Numbered from the stretch's first letter, positions 15,975 to 29,313 are shown. The stretch is 64,000 nt of DNA from Bacteroidales bacterium (GCA_013141385.1 JABFRB010000002.1:186001-250000); one strand, 5' to 3'. Notes: generated by a model from the sequence alone, not told the origin. Program-made: numbers and translations.

Positions 15975-17255
15975 ATGTCATCATCAATGGTAAAAGTATT
16001 TAAGTTTGGTGGAGCATCTGTTCGCTCTGCTGAAGGGGTTCGCAATTTAGTCGAAGTAGTAAAAAGGTATACCGAGAACCTTGTAATTGTTGTCTCGGCA
16101 ATGGGTAAGTCCACCAATGCACTCGAGATAATCCTTGCAAAGTATTTAGAAAACGACCTTTCATATTCCAACGATATAGCCAAACTGAAGAATTTTCATC
16201 TCGATATTTTAAAGGAACTATTTAGCAAAACCTTTGATACCGAGAGTCAGAAGATGAATGCCTTATTCTCAGAAATGGAAGAGTTCATCAAGTCAAATAA
16301 AAATACCGATTACAATTATTGTTATGATCAGATAGTTTCATACGGCGAATTAATCTCCACTACAATTGTTAGCGCATACCTTAATGGTATGGAAATTAAA
16401 AATCAGTGGGTCGATATTCGTACGTGTATAAAATCTGATGCTACTTATCGTGAAGGGAATATAGATTATAAAAAATCGGAAGTGCTTTCTAAAGATACAT
16501 TTACTTTTAAAAATGATAGAATCTATTTAACTCAAGGATTTATTGCAGGAACACCATTTAGAACAACAACAACCCTTGGGAGGGAGGGCTCTGACTACAC
16601 TGCGGCTATTCTGGCAAATCTCCTCAATGCACAAGATGTAACCATTTGGAAAGATGTGGAGGGTGTTTTAAATGCAGATCCGAAATTCTTTAAAAATACA
16701 TGCAAGTTAGATTTTGTCTCTTTTCAGGAGGCTATAGAGTTGGCATATTGTGGAGCTCAGATAATACATCCCAAGACAATAAAGCCATTACAGAATAAAA
16801 AAATACCACTTTACGTAAAGTCATTCATTAAACCCGAAGCAGTTGGTACAAAGATTCTCCATTCCGATGTACCGCTCCAGCTACCACCTGTATTGGTATT
16901 AAAGCAAAATCAGGTTCTTATATCAATATCACCCAAAGATTTCTCATTTGTAATAGAAGATAGTTTGAGTCAAATCTTTGCACTTCTTTACAAGCACAGA
17001 GTTAAAGTGAATATGATTCACACATCTGCTATATCATTCTCAATTTGTGTTGATGAGGAGAAGCATTACCTTCCAGCAGCAATAGCGGATTTACAAAAAG
17101 ATTTTAATGTTAAGTATAATAAAAACCTTGAATTGCTTACTGTTAGGCACTATACTACAAAAGTGATTGATGATCAAATATCAGGTCGACAGGTTTATAT
17201 GCAGCAAAGGACAAGAAGTACAGCTCGATTCGTGATGGATGCTATTGAGCGATAG
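15975..17255 (+). CDS. lysC: aspartate kinase
   Basis: Phosphorylates aspartate, the first step to lysine, threonine, methionine and diaminopimelate. About 426 residues from the ATG at 15975. The kinase domain opens VKVFKFGGASV (KFGG signature), contains LTQGFIAGTP, TTLGREGSDYTAAILANLL (substrate and nucleotide binding) and WKDVEGVLNADPK. The C-terminal third holds ACT-type regulatory sequence (VLISISPKDFSFVIED, KVNMIHTSAISFSIC). The promoter excludes the ATG at 15945; the ATG at 15987 is also possible. The end overlaps the convergent lipoprotein gene by 14 bases. Confidence 0.93.
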   Translation: MSSSMVKVFKFGGASVRSAEGVRNLVEVVKRYTENLVIVVSAMGKSTNALEIILAKYLENDLSYSNDIAKLKNFHLDILKELFSKTFDTESQKMNALFSEMEEFIKSNKNTDYNYCYDQIVSYGELISTTIVSAYLNGMEIKNQWVDIRTCIKSDATYREGNIDYKKSEVLSKDTFTFKNDRIYLTQGFIAGTPFRTTTTLGREGSDYTAAILANLLNAQDVTIWKDVEGVLNADPKFFKNTCKLDFVSFQEAIELAYCGAQIIHPKTIKPLQNKKIPLYVKSFIKPEAVGTKILHSDVPLQLPPVLVLKQNQVLISISPKDFSFVIEDSLSQIFALLYKHRVKVNMIHTSAISFSICVDEEKHYLPAAIADLQKDFNVKYNKNLELLTVRHYTTKVIDDQISGRQVYMQQRTRSTARFVMDAIER

Positions 17256-17748
17256 GCTTAAACTTTATGGTAAAAAGGGCATTATATCCAGTAAAATTTC
17301 CTTGGTTGCTGTATGATTCTATCCCGAAGGTCATGCTGTTAACACGTTTGTTTAGCATACCATTATTATCGAAGTACCATTGTTCGTTGAACTGCACCTT
17401 ACCAATCTTAGTTCGACTAAAACCATTCGCTTTTTCAATCTCTCGAATCTCTTTAATACTGAGTTCTTTATCAGAGAAGAAATCATAGGCTTTGAGTTTT
17501 CCATCATACAACTTTTCAAAAATGGCACTAATCAATTTACCATGAAGGAACGATTTAAATCTATCATTCTCATACGTATCAATATTCTCACTTACATGTG
17601 TTACAATCCCGTATACTAGGCTATCTTCAAGGATATTTGCGTTTATTGGAGTTATTTTATCAGATGTATTAGTAATTTCGGTTGTATTGTTTTTGCAAGA
17701 GACAAATGCCATAGCAGTTACAACTAATCCAGTTAATAGATATTTCAT
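17242..17748 (-). CDS. lipoprotein of unknown function
   Basis: A 168-residue protein with a lipoprotein signal (MKYLLTGLVVTAMAFVSC, Cys18). The mature part contains LISAIFEKLYDGKLKAYDFF, LSIKEIREIEKAN and KVQFNEQWYFDNNGMLNKRV. The order short helix, AYD, EI(R/K)E, then EQWYFD recalls pieces of GldN/PorN-like and related Bacteroidota lipoproteins, but the match is too loose for a name. It is 29 bases downstream of pyrC in the same direction and convergent with lysC. Confidence 0.7.
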   Translation of the reverse strand: MKYLLTGLVVTAMAFVSCKNNTTEITNTSDKITPINANILEDSLVYGIVTHVSENIDTYENDRFKSFLHGKLISAIFEKLYDGKLKAYDFFSDKELSIKEIREIEKANGFSRTKIGKVQFNEQWYFDNNGMLNKRVNSMTFGIESYSNQGNFTGYNALFTIKFKPIAQ

Positions 17749-17777
17749 GTTTTCTAATAATATAGTTGATGAATTTA

Positions 17778-19127
17778 TTATCGTGAGAACTTCAAAGCCG
17801 ATCCCCTAAAACTTTCATCAAATCGGCCATTATCGAATACAATTTTACCATTAATAATAGTATAAGTTACTTTCGATGATAATTTTTGACCTTCAAGCGG
17901 TGACCAGCCGCATTTGTAAAGCAGGTTATCCTTATTTACATACCAACTCTCGTTCGGGTCAACTAAAACTAAATCAGCAAAATAGTCCTCTCTTACAAAC
18001 CCCCTATTCTCTATGCCATAAACAATTGCGGGTGCATGACACATTTTTTGCGCAACAAGCTCGAGGCCAAAATAACCCCTTTTAGAAAGCTCAATCATCG
18101 CAACAAGGGAATGTTGAACCATTGGCCCTCCTGAAGCAGATTTAAAATACCCAGCCTCCTTTTCTGCTAAAAGATGAGGGGCGTGGTCTGTAGCAACTAT
18201 ATCAATCTGATTGCGTTTCAAACCACTGATAAGAGCTAATCTATCACTCTCTTTCTTTATAGATGGATTCCATTTAATTCTCCATCCATACTTTTCATAA
18301 TCATCTTGCGAGAACCATAAATGGTGTATACAAACTTCTGATGTAATTCGCTTATTATATAAAGGTATACTCTCGTCGAAAAGTTCAAGTTCTTTTTCAG
18401 TAGATAGATGTAATATATGAAGCCTTGAGTTATACCTTTTTGCAAGCCTTACAGCTAGTGATGATGATAGGTAACAGGCCTCTTCACCCCTTATGTCAGC
18501 ATGATATCGGAACGGAACATCCTCTCCGTAAAGCTCTTTATACTTGATGATATTTTCTTTAATTGTAGTTTCATCTTCGCAATGAGTAGCAATAAGTACT
18601 GGAGATAGTTTAAAGATCTTCTCAAGCGACTCAACTTTATCAACAAGCATATTTCCAGTTGAGGAACCCATGAACACCTTAATTCCACAAACATTTTTTG
18701 GGTCAACCTTGATAATCTCCTCTATATTATCGTTAGTTGCACCAAGATAAAAAGAATAATTTGCCAATGATTTTTCAGATGCGATTTTGAATTTATCATT
18801 GAGAAGGCTTATCGTGGTTGTTTGTGGACTTGTATTGGGCATCTCCATAAATGAAGTAACTCCGCCCGAAACACCCGCTTTTGATTCAGTATAGATATCA
18901 CCTTTATGAGTCAATCCAGGCTCTCTAAAATGAACTTGATCATCAATTACACCTGGGAATAGAAGTTTCCCCTTTGCCTCAATTAGTTGGTCTGTTTTGT
19001 AATTATAAATTTCATCGGGATTATCAGTAATAACACGGTCAATTAATTCATCACGAATCAGAATGCTTGCTGTTATTACCTTGCCCTCGTTAACCAGAGT
19101 GGCATTTGCTATACTAATAGTTGCCAT
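17778..19127 (-). CDS. pyrC: dihydroorotase
   Basis: Cyclises carbamoyl aspartate to dihydroorotate in pyrimidine synthesis. The 449-residue amidohydrolase has the metal site DDQVHFREPG (DxHxR), the carbamylated-lysine region CGIKVFMGSSTGN, ATHCEDE, RLHILHLST and the final metal Asp in DIVATDHAPHL. Length and motifs suit the class I-like, longer dihydroorotases. It starts 36 bases after the glycosyltransferase gene; that pair sits together in many Bacteroidota. Confidence 0.95.
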   Translation of the reverse strand: MATISIANATLVNEGKVITASILIRDELIDRVITDNPDEIYNYKTDQLIEAKGKLLFPGVIDDQVHFREPGLTHKGDIYTESKAGVSGGVTSFMEMPNTSPQTTTISLLNDKFKIASEKSLANYSFYLGATNDNIEEIIKVDPKNVCGIKVFMGSSTGNMLVDKVESLEKIFKLSPVLIATHCEDETTIKENIIKYKELYGEDVPFRYHADIRGEEACYLSSSLAVRLAKRYNSRLHILHLSTEKELELFDESIPLYNKRITSEVCIHHLWFSQDDYEKYGWRIKWNPSIKKESDRLALISGLKRNQIDIVATDHAPHLLAEKEAGYFKSASGGPMVQHSLVAMIELSKRGYFGLELVAQKMCHAPAIVYGIENRGFVREDYFADLVLVDPNESWYVNKDNLLYKCGWSPLEGQKLSSKVTYTIINGKIVFDNGRFDESFRGSALKFSR

Positions 19128-19163
19128 ACCCGATAAACAGCTTTTTGGTTTTATTGTTTTTCG

Positions 19164-19907
19164 CTAGTTTGAAAATCTTGAATAGGTTTTGAAAAAGCTA
19201 CCAAACTTCATTTTCAGAACGCCCCATAATGCCTCATTAAAAATACCCCCGCTCATTTTTGAGGATCCTATTCTCCTATCGGTAAAAATAATAGGAACTT
19301 CAACAATCTTAAAACCAAGTTTCCAAACGGTAAACTTCATTTCTACCTGAAAACCATAACCTATTAACCGAATTTTGTCAAAATTGATTGCTTTAAGAGT
19401 ATTCAAACGGTAGCATTTGAAACCAGCCGTTGTATCCATAATCTTCATGCGGGTTACAAATCTTACATACATCGAAGCACCATATGACATTAGTACCCTT
19501 CCCATTGGCCAGTTAACTACGTTAACCCCTGATATATACCTTGAGCCAATTGCGAGATCAGCCCCGACCTTACATGCTTCAAAGAGTTTAAATAAATCAT
19601 CAGGATTATGAGAGAAATCAGCATCCATTTCGAAAACATACTCATAACCTTCTTGAATAGCCCACCTAAAACCATTTATATATGCGGTTCCTAAGCCAAG
19701 TTTACCCTTTCTTTCAACCAAAAAGATCCTGCCATTAAATTCCTGTTGAAGATTTTTCACTATAAGGGCCGTACCATCCGGAGAGCCATCATCAATAATT
19801 AGGATATTAAAAGCTCCGTCTAGAGACATTACTTTTCGAATTATATTCTCAATATTCTCTTTCTCGTTGTAAGTTGGAATAATTACTAGTTTCTCTTTTG
19901 TATTCAT
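19164..19907 (-). CDS. polyprenol-phosphate mannosyltransferase (GT2)
   Basis: A 247-residue family 2 glycosyltransferase without a membrane anchor, of the dolichol-phosphate mannose synthase type, which charges a polyprenyl phosphate with a sugar. Motifs: VIIPTYNEKENIENII, IIDDGSPDGT, FEMDADFSHNPDDL (the metal DxD-like site) and LAIGSRYISGVNVVNWP. The C-terminus has DRRIGSSKMSGGIF. It is the first gene of a probable three-gene run with pyrC and the lipoprotein. The sugar is not certain from sequence. Confidence 0.9.
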   Translation of the reverse strand: MNTKEKLVIIPTYNEKENIENIIRKVMSLDGAFNILIIDDGSPDGTALIVKNLQQEFNGRIFLVERKGKLGLGTAYINGFRWAIQEGYEYVFEMDADFSHNPDDLFKLFEACKVGADLAIGSRYISGVNVVNWPMGRVLMSYGASMYVRFVTRMKIMDTTAGFKCYRLNTLKAINFDKIRLIGYGFQVEMKFTVWKLGFKIVEVPIIFTDRRIGSSKMSGGIFNEALWGVLKMKFGSFFKTYSRFSN

Positions 19908-20100
19908 TATTTGCTTAAAAGTTTAAAGTTCTCTTTTTGACGACTCCTTATATATACATAAATGTGTATGCGAAGATAGTTTATTTTCACTTTACTCGGT
20001 ATAATTCATAAATTGAATAAAAAATATACAAAAAACGATATTGATTTTCAGCCAGATGAAAAATAATTTGAAAAAAGTGTAAAAATATTTTTTCTATCTA

Positions 20101-20130
20101 TTGCAGAAAGAGAAAATCCCTTTATATTTG
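20101..20130 (+). promoter_or_regulatory. rRNA operon promoter
   Basis: TTG (20101-20103), 19 bases and TATATTTG (20123-20130) fit the Bacteroidota consensus TTTG-N19-TAnnTTTG with one base missing in the upstream box. It stands about 330 bases before the 16S gene, at the border between AT-rich spacer and GC-rich leader. Confidence 0.7.
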
Positions 20131-20337
20131 CACCCGCTTTACAGAGGTATGGCGAGGAGGAAGCGGGGTGATTAAGGGGGGAGCCGGGGTCGGAAAAAAA
20201 GTTTTAAAAAAAGATGGCCCGGGAGTTGGAGAAGAGAAAAAGATGATTACCTTTGCAGCCCGGTTCGAAAGAAGCGGGGGATAAAATGAACGGAAGGTTC
20301 GCCCAGCGGGGCGGGCACGATATACCGGAGTTCTTTG

Positions 20338-20350
20338 ACGCGATGGCACC
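20338..20350 (+). other. 16S precursor processing stem, 5' arm
   Basis: ACGCGATGGCACC pairs with GGTGCCAGCGCGT at 22029-22041 on the other side of the 16S gene, 12 of 13 positions. Such stems bring the ends of the 16S precursor together for RNase III. Confidence 0.6.
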
Positions 20351-20459
20351 AAGAATAGGAAATTGAAAGATTTTTGAAGAGTATAGGAAAGGCGAACACG
20401 AAAACGACGGTCAGGAATCGGAAAAATAAAGATAAGTTTAGTTTCAAAGTTCTTCGTTA

Positions 20460-21985
<1,526 letters not shown>

Positions 21986-22028
21986 TGGGGTTCGGGCCGT
22001 CGGGGTCCGCCGCTCCTGTACATTCTCT

Positions 22029-22041
22029 GGTGCCAGCGCGT
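22029..22041 (+). other. 16S precursor processing stem, 3' arm
   Basis: GGTGCCAGCGCGT, complementary to 20338-20350 with one mismatch. It lies about 45 bases after the 16S end. Confidence 0.6.
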
Positions 22042-22095
22042 TTATATTGACGAACGGACAGTTTTTTTGGAGAGGGCTTATGCCCTTGCCCGGAG

Positions 22096-22170
22096 AGTCC
22101 CGTAGCTCAGTTTGGTTAGAGCACTACACTGATAATGTAGGGGTCCGCAGTTCAAGTCTGCGCGGGACTA
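22096..22170 (+). tRNA. tRNA-Ile (GAT anticodon)
   Basis: 75 bases folding as a tRNA: acceptor AGTCCCG/CGGGACT, D arm GCTC..GAGC, anticodon stem CTACA/TGTAG with loop CTGATAA (anticodon GAT), T arm CGCAG-TTCAAGT-CTGCG. CCA is not encoded. The D loop has one T more than usual. It lies in the 16S-23S spacer, the standard place for this tRNA. Confidence 0.95.
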
Positions 22171-22176
22171 CGGCGA

Positions 22177-22250
22177 GGGGGATTAGCTCAGTTGGCTAGA
22201 GCACCTGCTTTGCAAGCAGGGGGTCAAGGGTTCGACTCCCTTATTCTCCA
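22177..22250 (+). tRNA. tRNA-Ala (TGC anticodon)
   Basis: 74 bases: acceptor GGGGGAT/ATTCTCC with two G-U pairs, D arm GCTC..GAGC, anticodon stem CCTGC/GCAGG with TTTGCAA loop (anticodon TGC), T arm AAGGG-TTCGACT-CCCTT. CCA is not encoded. It follows tRNA-Ile by 6 bases in the rRNA spacer. Confidence 0.95.
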
Positions 22251-22267
22251 CATGGAAAGCGTTCTTT

Positions 22268-22280
22268 GACGTGGTGGCGT
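22268..22280 (+). other. 23S precursor processing stem, 5' arm
   Basis: ACGTGGTGGCGT is the exact complement of ACGCCACCACGT at 25251-25262 beyond the 23S gene, a perfect 12-bp RNase III-type stem. It directly follows the repeated leader box GTTCTTTGACG. Confidence 0.7.
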
Positions 22281-22389
22281 AAAAAGTATTGCAATCGAGA
22301 AATCGAGCAACGAGTGATTATATTCATATAAGAGCTAGGAAGAATACGAGGAGCGGTGCGAGCGAGGCGGAAGCCGAGCGGGATCCGCG

Positions 22390-25213
<2,824 letters not shown>

Positions 25214-25250
25214 GCGGAAAAGCTGGGCTTTCGCGCAGCGAGCGCGCTCC

Positions 25251-25262
25251 ACGCCACCACGT
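25251..25262 (+). other. 23S precursor processing stem, 3' arm
   Basis: ACGCCACCACGT, perfect complement of 22269-22280; it lies between the 23S and 5S genes. Confidence 0.7.
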
Positions 25263-25301
25263 TGAACACATCATCCCCCCTGGGGTAGGGGGGAGCAGCA
25301 A

Positions 25302-25409
25302 TACGGTGACCATAGCGGCGGGGCCCCACCCCTTCCCATCCCGAACAGGGACGTTAAGCCCGCCAGCGCCGATGGTACTGCGAAAGCGGGAGAGTAGGAC
25401 GTCGCCACC
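25302..25409 (+). rRNA. rrf: 5S ribosomal RNA
   Basis: Begins at CGGTGACCATAGCGGCGGGG, contains the universal CCCATCCCGAACAGGGACGT-type block and ends GTAGGACGTCGCCACCC. The ends GGTGAC (25305-25310) and GTCGCC (25401-25406) pair. About 108 bases, downstream of 23S as usual. Confidence 0.95.
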
Positions 25410-25414
25410 CACAG

Positions 25415-25443
25415 GCCCCTAGGTACACCCTAGGGGCTTTTTT
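25415..25443 (+). terminator. rRNA operon rho-independent terminator
   Basis: Perfect 9-bp stem GCCCCTAGG/CCTAGGGGC (25415-25423 and 25429-25437) with a 5-base loop, followed by a T-run, 6 bases after the 5S gene. Confidence 0.93.
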
Positions 25444-25518
25444 ATTTTGCGCTTTTTGGCCCCGCCCCACCCGATTCCGACCCCGGGTTGGTGTTTTGAG
25501 ATAAATTTGTAAAATAAA

Positions 25519-25540
25519 AAACCGCCAACAATGACGGTTT
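25519..25540 (-). terminator. terminator of the acyl-CoA synthetase gene
   Basis: AAACCG (25519-25524) and CGGTTT (25535-25540) form a 6-bp stem; on the minus strand it runs into TTTTATTTT. It lies 26 bases past the stop codon of the minus-strand gene. The stem is short, so confidence is moderate. Confidence 0.55.
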
Positions 25541-25565
25541 AGTTTAATTGACAAATCGCTATATT

Positions 25566-27473
25566 CTAATTACATAACAGGTTTCTAATAATGTCTCTGT
25601 TTTTCTGATTTAGGTAGTTTTTACCTTCTGGTGTATAAAGATGGTTAATTCTGTCTTGATATTTTTCTTCAACTTTTCCACGAACTACTTTCATTGTACT
25701 GTTAATAAGACCATTCTGTTCTGAAAAATTCTCATCTAGGATTGCAAATGTTGCAGGAAGCCATCTGTCTGGAAACATATCCCCCATTTCTCCACCTGCT
25801 TTAAATTTTCCAATTTCATCGTTTATTAACTTTATTGCTTCTTCTTCTGCTTCAGGAGAGTCATGCTTGATTTGTTTTTCGTTTAATGCACGTTTTAATG
25901 ATTCTTTTGAAGGTACTAGAAGAGCTGTTGTGTAAGGATTTTGGTTATTATAGAGAATTATTTGATCTACAAAAGTAGAATGTTGAACTAAAGACTCTTC
26001 GATTCCTTCTGGGCTATACTTTTCACCATCACTTGCAATAAGAAGACTTTTAAATCTGCCAAGAACATATAGAAAACCATCCTTATCCATATAGCCCATA
26101 TCCCCTGTATGAAGCCAACCATTTTTTATTGTTTCTGAAGTTGCTTTAGGATTTTTCCAATATCCAATCATTACATTTTCGCCTTTAACAACTATCTCTC
26201 CTTTCTCTCCAATTGGCAATTCTTTTCCATTTTCATCACATATTTTTAGTTCTAAATACTTTACTAAGTGCCCTGATGAACCAAATTTGTGTTTTTTTAA
26301 TGAATTTGAACTTATTATAGGAGTTGCCTCTGAAAGCCCATAGCCTTGAAACATAGGCATTCCTATTGCATAAAAGAATCGCTGTAGGTCTATATCAAGT
26401 AATGCGCCACCGCCAATAAAAAAATCGAGTTTGCCACCGAAGCCTTCGCGTATTTTTTGAAAAAGAATCTTGTCATATATTGATAAAAGCGGTTTGTATA
26501 AGAACGTAAACCCTTTGCCTCTATTCCAGCCCTCTTTATTATAATTGTATGATAGTTTTAATGCATGATTGAATAATTTTTCAGCAATTGGTCCTTTAGC
26601 CCTAATTCCACCCTCTATGTTTTTCTTGAAATTCTTTGCAAGTGCAGGAACGCTAAGCATCAAGTTAGGTTTTAGTTCTTTAATGTTAATAGGAATATTT
26701 TTTAAAGTATCTAAAGGGGTTTTTCCTGTTTGAACTGTAGCAATGCTTGCTCCCTTTGACATGAATGAATAAATGCCAGCCACATGTCCAAAACAATGAT
26801 CAAGAGGTAAAATAATTAATGTACGATATGATTCGGGGATATCCATTAAGGTAAGTGCTTGCTCAACATTAGCAGTATAATTTCTGTGCGAAAGAATAAT
26901 ACCTTTTGGATCTGCCGTTGTTCCGGACGTATAACTTATATTAGCATAGTCATTTGGTTGAATAGCCTGATATGACTCAATAAGGTTATTCTTATTTTCT
27001 TTTAAAAATTCGTCTCCAAGTTTGAAAAGATCTCCAATGAAGAGGTCATTAGGGTCTATATTCTCAACGGAATCCAGATAAATAATCTTTTTAACTAATG
27101 GTAGTTTATCTCGAATTGAATCAATTTTTGATGATTGATTTTTTGAAACAAAAATTATTGTAGATTCTGAATGCTCCAGTCGGAAAAGAAGATCTGTTCC
27201 CTCCAACTTAATAGACAAAGGGATATTCACAGAGCCTGTATAAAGTATTGCTAATTCACTTATTACCCAAAGTTTTCTTCCTTCGGAGAGTAGTGCAATT
27301 TTATCACCTTTTTTTACACCCAAACTTAAAAGACCTGCAGCAAGCCTATAAACTTCATCGCGAGTTTCCTTATAGGAAGTCGCATTGTATTCATTGGTTT
27401 CTTTTTCCCATATATAAGGGTTATTAGGGTATTTGTTCACACTTTCTTCAAACAAATCAATAATTGTTTTCAT
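25566..27473 (-). CDS. AMP-dependent long-chain acyl-CoA synthetase
   Basis: Activates fatty acids with ATP and CoA for degradation or lipid synthesis. The 635-residue adenylate-forming enzyme has the P-loop-like A3 motif YTSGTTADPKGIILSH (about residues 181-196), LPLDHCFGHVAG, the A5 motif GYGLSEATPIIS (about 370), and A7-A8 sequence GWLHTGDMGYMDKDGFLYVLGR with the hinge and catalytic loop. Length matches bacterial FadD-type proteins. The C-terminal part (EIGKFKAGGEMGDMFPDRW) is longer than in short-chain enzymes. It stands alone on its strand; the substrate chain length is not certain. Confidence 0.9.
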   Translation of the reverse strand: MKTIIDLFEESVNKYPNNPYIWEKETNEYNATSYKETRDEVYRLAAGLLSLGVKKGDKIALLSEGRKLWVISELAILYTGSVNIPLSIKLEGTDLLFRLEHSESTIIFVSKNQSSKIDSIRDKLPLVKKIIYLDSVENIDPNDLFIGDLFKLGDEFLKENKNNLIESYQAIQPNDYANISYTSGTTADPKGIILSHRNYTANVEQALTLMDIPESYRTLIILPLDHCFGHVAGIYSFMSKGASIATVQTGKTPLDTLKNIPINIKELKPNLMLSVPALAKNFKKNIEGGIRAKGPIAEKLFNHALKLSYNYNKEGWNRGKGFTFLYKPLLSIYDKILFQKIREGFGGKLDFFIGGGALLDIDLQRFFYAIGMPMFQGYGLSEATPIISSNSLKKHKFGSSGHLVKYLELKICDENGKELPIGEKGEIVVKGENVMIGYWKNPKATSETIKNGWLHTGDMGYMDKDGFLYVLGRFKSLLIASDGEKYSPEGIEESLVQHSTFVDQIILYNNQNPYTTALLVPSKESLKRALNEKQIKHDSPEAEEEAIKLINDEIGKFKAGGEMGDMFPDRWLPATFAILDENFSEQNGLINSTMKVVRGKVEEKYQDRINHLYTPEGKNYLNQKNRDIIRNLLCN

Positions 27474-27616
27474 ATTATATAGGTTGTTTTGTTATTATGT
27501 CCTTGTGGATTGATAATTAATATTATAAAATCATAAAAACTCAAATCTAAGAAAATGAAACGAAATTGCAATCAATATTAGTTTTCGTTAATACACTTTG
27601 TCAATTTGCTGAATTG

Positions 27617-27624
27617 TACCTTTG
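27617..27624 (+). promoter_or_regulatory. -7 box of the radical SAM gene
   Basis: TACCTTTG is an exact TAnnTTTG box 22 bases before the ATG at 27646. A TTTG at 27597-27600 gives only a 16-base spacer, so the upstream element is uncertain. The box overlaps the TTG at 27622, which argues against that codon as the start. Confidence 0.5.
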
Positions 27625-27645
27625 TGCCATCAAAATGTTAATAAT

Positions 27646-28575
27646 ATGAATTTGTTTTCCTCTGACAAATGTCTTTCTTGCCCACGCAAATGCGATGTAA
27701 ATAGAAGTTCAAATCAGGTAGGTTATTGTAAATGTAATAATAAGCCATTGGTATCAAAAATATTTTTGCACAAAGGGGAGGAACCCGTTATATCGGGAAG
27801 AAAGGGTATATGCAATGTGTTTTTTGCTCATTGTAACCTACAATGTGTTTACTGCCAAAACTATCAAATAAGTGACAATGATACTTACGACAAATCATGG
27901 TTAACTGATTTTGATATGATTGTAAACGAAATAACCGAGCAACTTGATGGTGGGGTTAAAATGCTTGGATTTGTGTCACCATCACATCAAGTAGATCAAA
28001 TGATTCAGATAATCGAAAACATTTGGACTAGAGGTTATAAACCAACTATAGTATACAACTCTAATGGTTATGATGATGTAGAAACCCTTAAAGAATTGGA
28101 AAATATTGTTGATGTTTACCTTCCCGATTTTAAATACTACGACAGTAAACTCGGACAAAGATTTTCGAATGTTAGTAATTATTTTGAAGTGGCATCAAAA
28201 GCAATAAAAGAGATGTATCGACAAAAGGGATCAACTATAATTTTAGATAATGAAGGATTAATTGAAAGTGGTGTTATTGTAAGGCATCTTGTTTTGCCAG
28301 GATGTGAAAGTGATAGTATTGATGTATTAGAGTATATTGCAAATGAAATATCTCCTTTTTTGCATATTTCATTGATGGCACAATACTTTCCTACTGAAAA
28401 ATCTAAATCGGATCCATTATTATGTCGAAAACTTAGAAAATCAGAATATGATTTAGTTGTTAAAAAAATGGAAGAGTTGGGTTTTAAAGGTTGGGTTCAA
28501 GAGCTTGAGAGTTCAGATTATTATAAACCAGATTTCCTAAGCAATACGCCGTTTCGAGATGCTATAAATGATTAA
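27646..28575 (+). CDS. PflA-like radical SAM protein
   Basis: A protein of about 309 residues. The radical SAM cluster motif CNLQCVYCQN (CX3CX2C) sits near residue 68; before it is a Cys-rich N-terminus (CLSCPRKC, GYCKC), which fits the COG1313-type 'pyruvate formate-lyase activating enzyme-like' proteins. Typical blocks follow: GFVSPSHQVDQM, YNSNGYDDVETL, VDVYLPDFKYYD, RHLVLPGC and SLMAQYFP. The true substrate of this group is not settled, and no glycyl-radical enzyme gene is nearby. The start is the ATG at 27646, not the upstream TTG. Confidence 0.85.
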   Translation: MNLFSSDKCLSCPRKCDVNRSSNQVGYCKCNNKPLVSKIFLHKGEEPVISGRKGICNVFFAHCNLQCVYCQNYQISDNDTYDKSWLTDFDMIVNEITEQLDGGVKMLGFVSPSHQVDQMIQIIENIWTRGYKPTIVYNSNGYDDVETLKELENIVDVYLPDFKYYDSKLGQRFSNVSNYFEVASKAIKEMYRQKGSTIILDNEGLIESGVIVRHLVLPGCESDSIDVLEYIANEISPFLHISLMAQYFPTEKSKSDPLLCRKLRKSEYDLVVKKMEELGFKGWVQELESSDYYKPDFLSNTPFRDAIND

Positions 28576-28621
28576 TAGATAGTTTAGTACGATTATTTTC
28601 ATTATAAAATTCATTAAAATA

Positions 28622-28654
28622 ATTGCAAACATCAATAAATATGGCTTATATTTG
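28622..28654 (+). promoter_or_regulatory. promoter of the SPOR lipoprotein gene
   Basis: ATTG (28622-28625), a 21-base spacer and TATATTTG (28647-28654), 50 bases ahead of the ATG at 28705. The -7 box is an exact TAnnTTTG; the upstream box differs by one base. Confidence 0.6.
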
Positions 28655-28704
28655 GCTTTATTCAATGTTTTATTTAATTTGGTATTCTAAAATTAACCCA
28701 ACCT

Positions 28705-29148
28705 ATGAAAAGAATAATAATTCCTATTCTACTTATATCGCTCATAGTTAGCGGATGTAAATACTTTGGCGGAAAAAAAGATACAAAAAAAGTTGATACT
28801 TTAATTGCATGGCAAGCCAAGCAGGATAGTATTAATAAAGTTCAAGCGGCTTTAGCTGCCAAAGAAAAAGAGGTCAATGATTCTCTTCAAAGAATTCAAG
28901 ATGAACTCTCCAAATTAAAGTTTAATGTAATTATAGGAAGTTTTAAAGTTCCGACAAATGCGGATAGTTGGCAGCAAGAAGTTAATAAAATGGGATTCAA
29001 TAGCACAAAAATAATTGATTCCGACAATGGTTTTAAATTAGTGTCAATAGGTGCTTTTGAAACCTATAGCAAAGCATTTGCTCAAATAGGAAAAATCAAT
29101 GAAGGTAAGGAGGAGCCTATTGAACTTTGGGTCTATGAATCGAAATAG
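28705..29148 (+). CDS. SPOR-domain lipoprotein
   Basis: A 147-residue lipoprotein: signal MKRIIIPILLISLIVSGC with Cys18 as the lipid site, an Ala/Lys-rich coiled linker (VQAALAAKEKEVNDSLQRIQ), and a SPOR-like domain from about residue 71 (FNVIIGSFKVPTNADSW, then SIGAFETYSKAFAQIGKI). SPOR domains bind glycan strands lacking stem peptides at division sites. It has its own promoter and a strong terminator, so it is probably transcribed alone. Confidence 0.85.
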   Translation: MKRIIIPILLISLIVSGCKYFGGKKDTKKVDTLIAWQAKQDSINKVQAALAAKEKEVNDSLQRIQDELSKLKFNVIIGSFKVPTNADSWQQEVNKMGFNSTKIIDSDNGFKLVSIGAFETYSKAFAQIGKINEGKEEPIELWVYESK

Positions 29149-29176
29149 TTAAATTGAAAGTTATAGTATATTATTG

Positions 29177-29210
29177 AAAGAGTAATGGAATATTCCATTA
29201 CTCTTTTTAT
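29177..29210 (+). terminator. terminator after the SPOR lipoprotein gene
   Basis: A perfect palindrome of 15+15 bases (29177-29206; arm core AGAGTAATGG) whose right arm runs into CTCTTTTTAT. It lies 28 bases after the stop codon. Confidence 0.85.
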
Positions 29211-29313
29211 TTCTAGAAGAATACGGGCAGGGTATTTATAGGAAAAATCCGTTTTTTTGTTTTTATTTGCAAGTCTTCAACAAGAAAATTAAAATTATAA
29301 TAATTAATAAAAA

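Larger units (their letters stand above)
19908..20459 (+). other. upstream and leader region of the rRNA operon
   Basis: 552 bases without a credible protein gene. The first part is AT-rich and leads to the promoter at 20101-20130. After about 20137 composition changes abruptly to G-rich leader sequence. The leader carries GTTCTTTGACG at 20330-20340, repeated in the 16S-23S spacer at 22261-22271, and the 5' arm of the 16S processing stem. Open frames here are by-products of the GC-rich composition. Confidence 0.75.
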
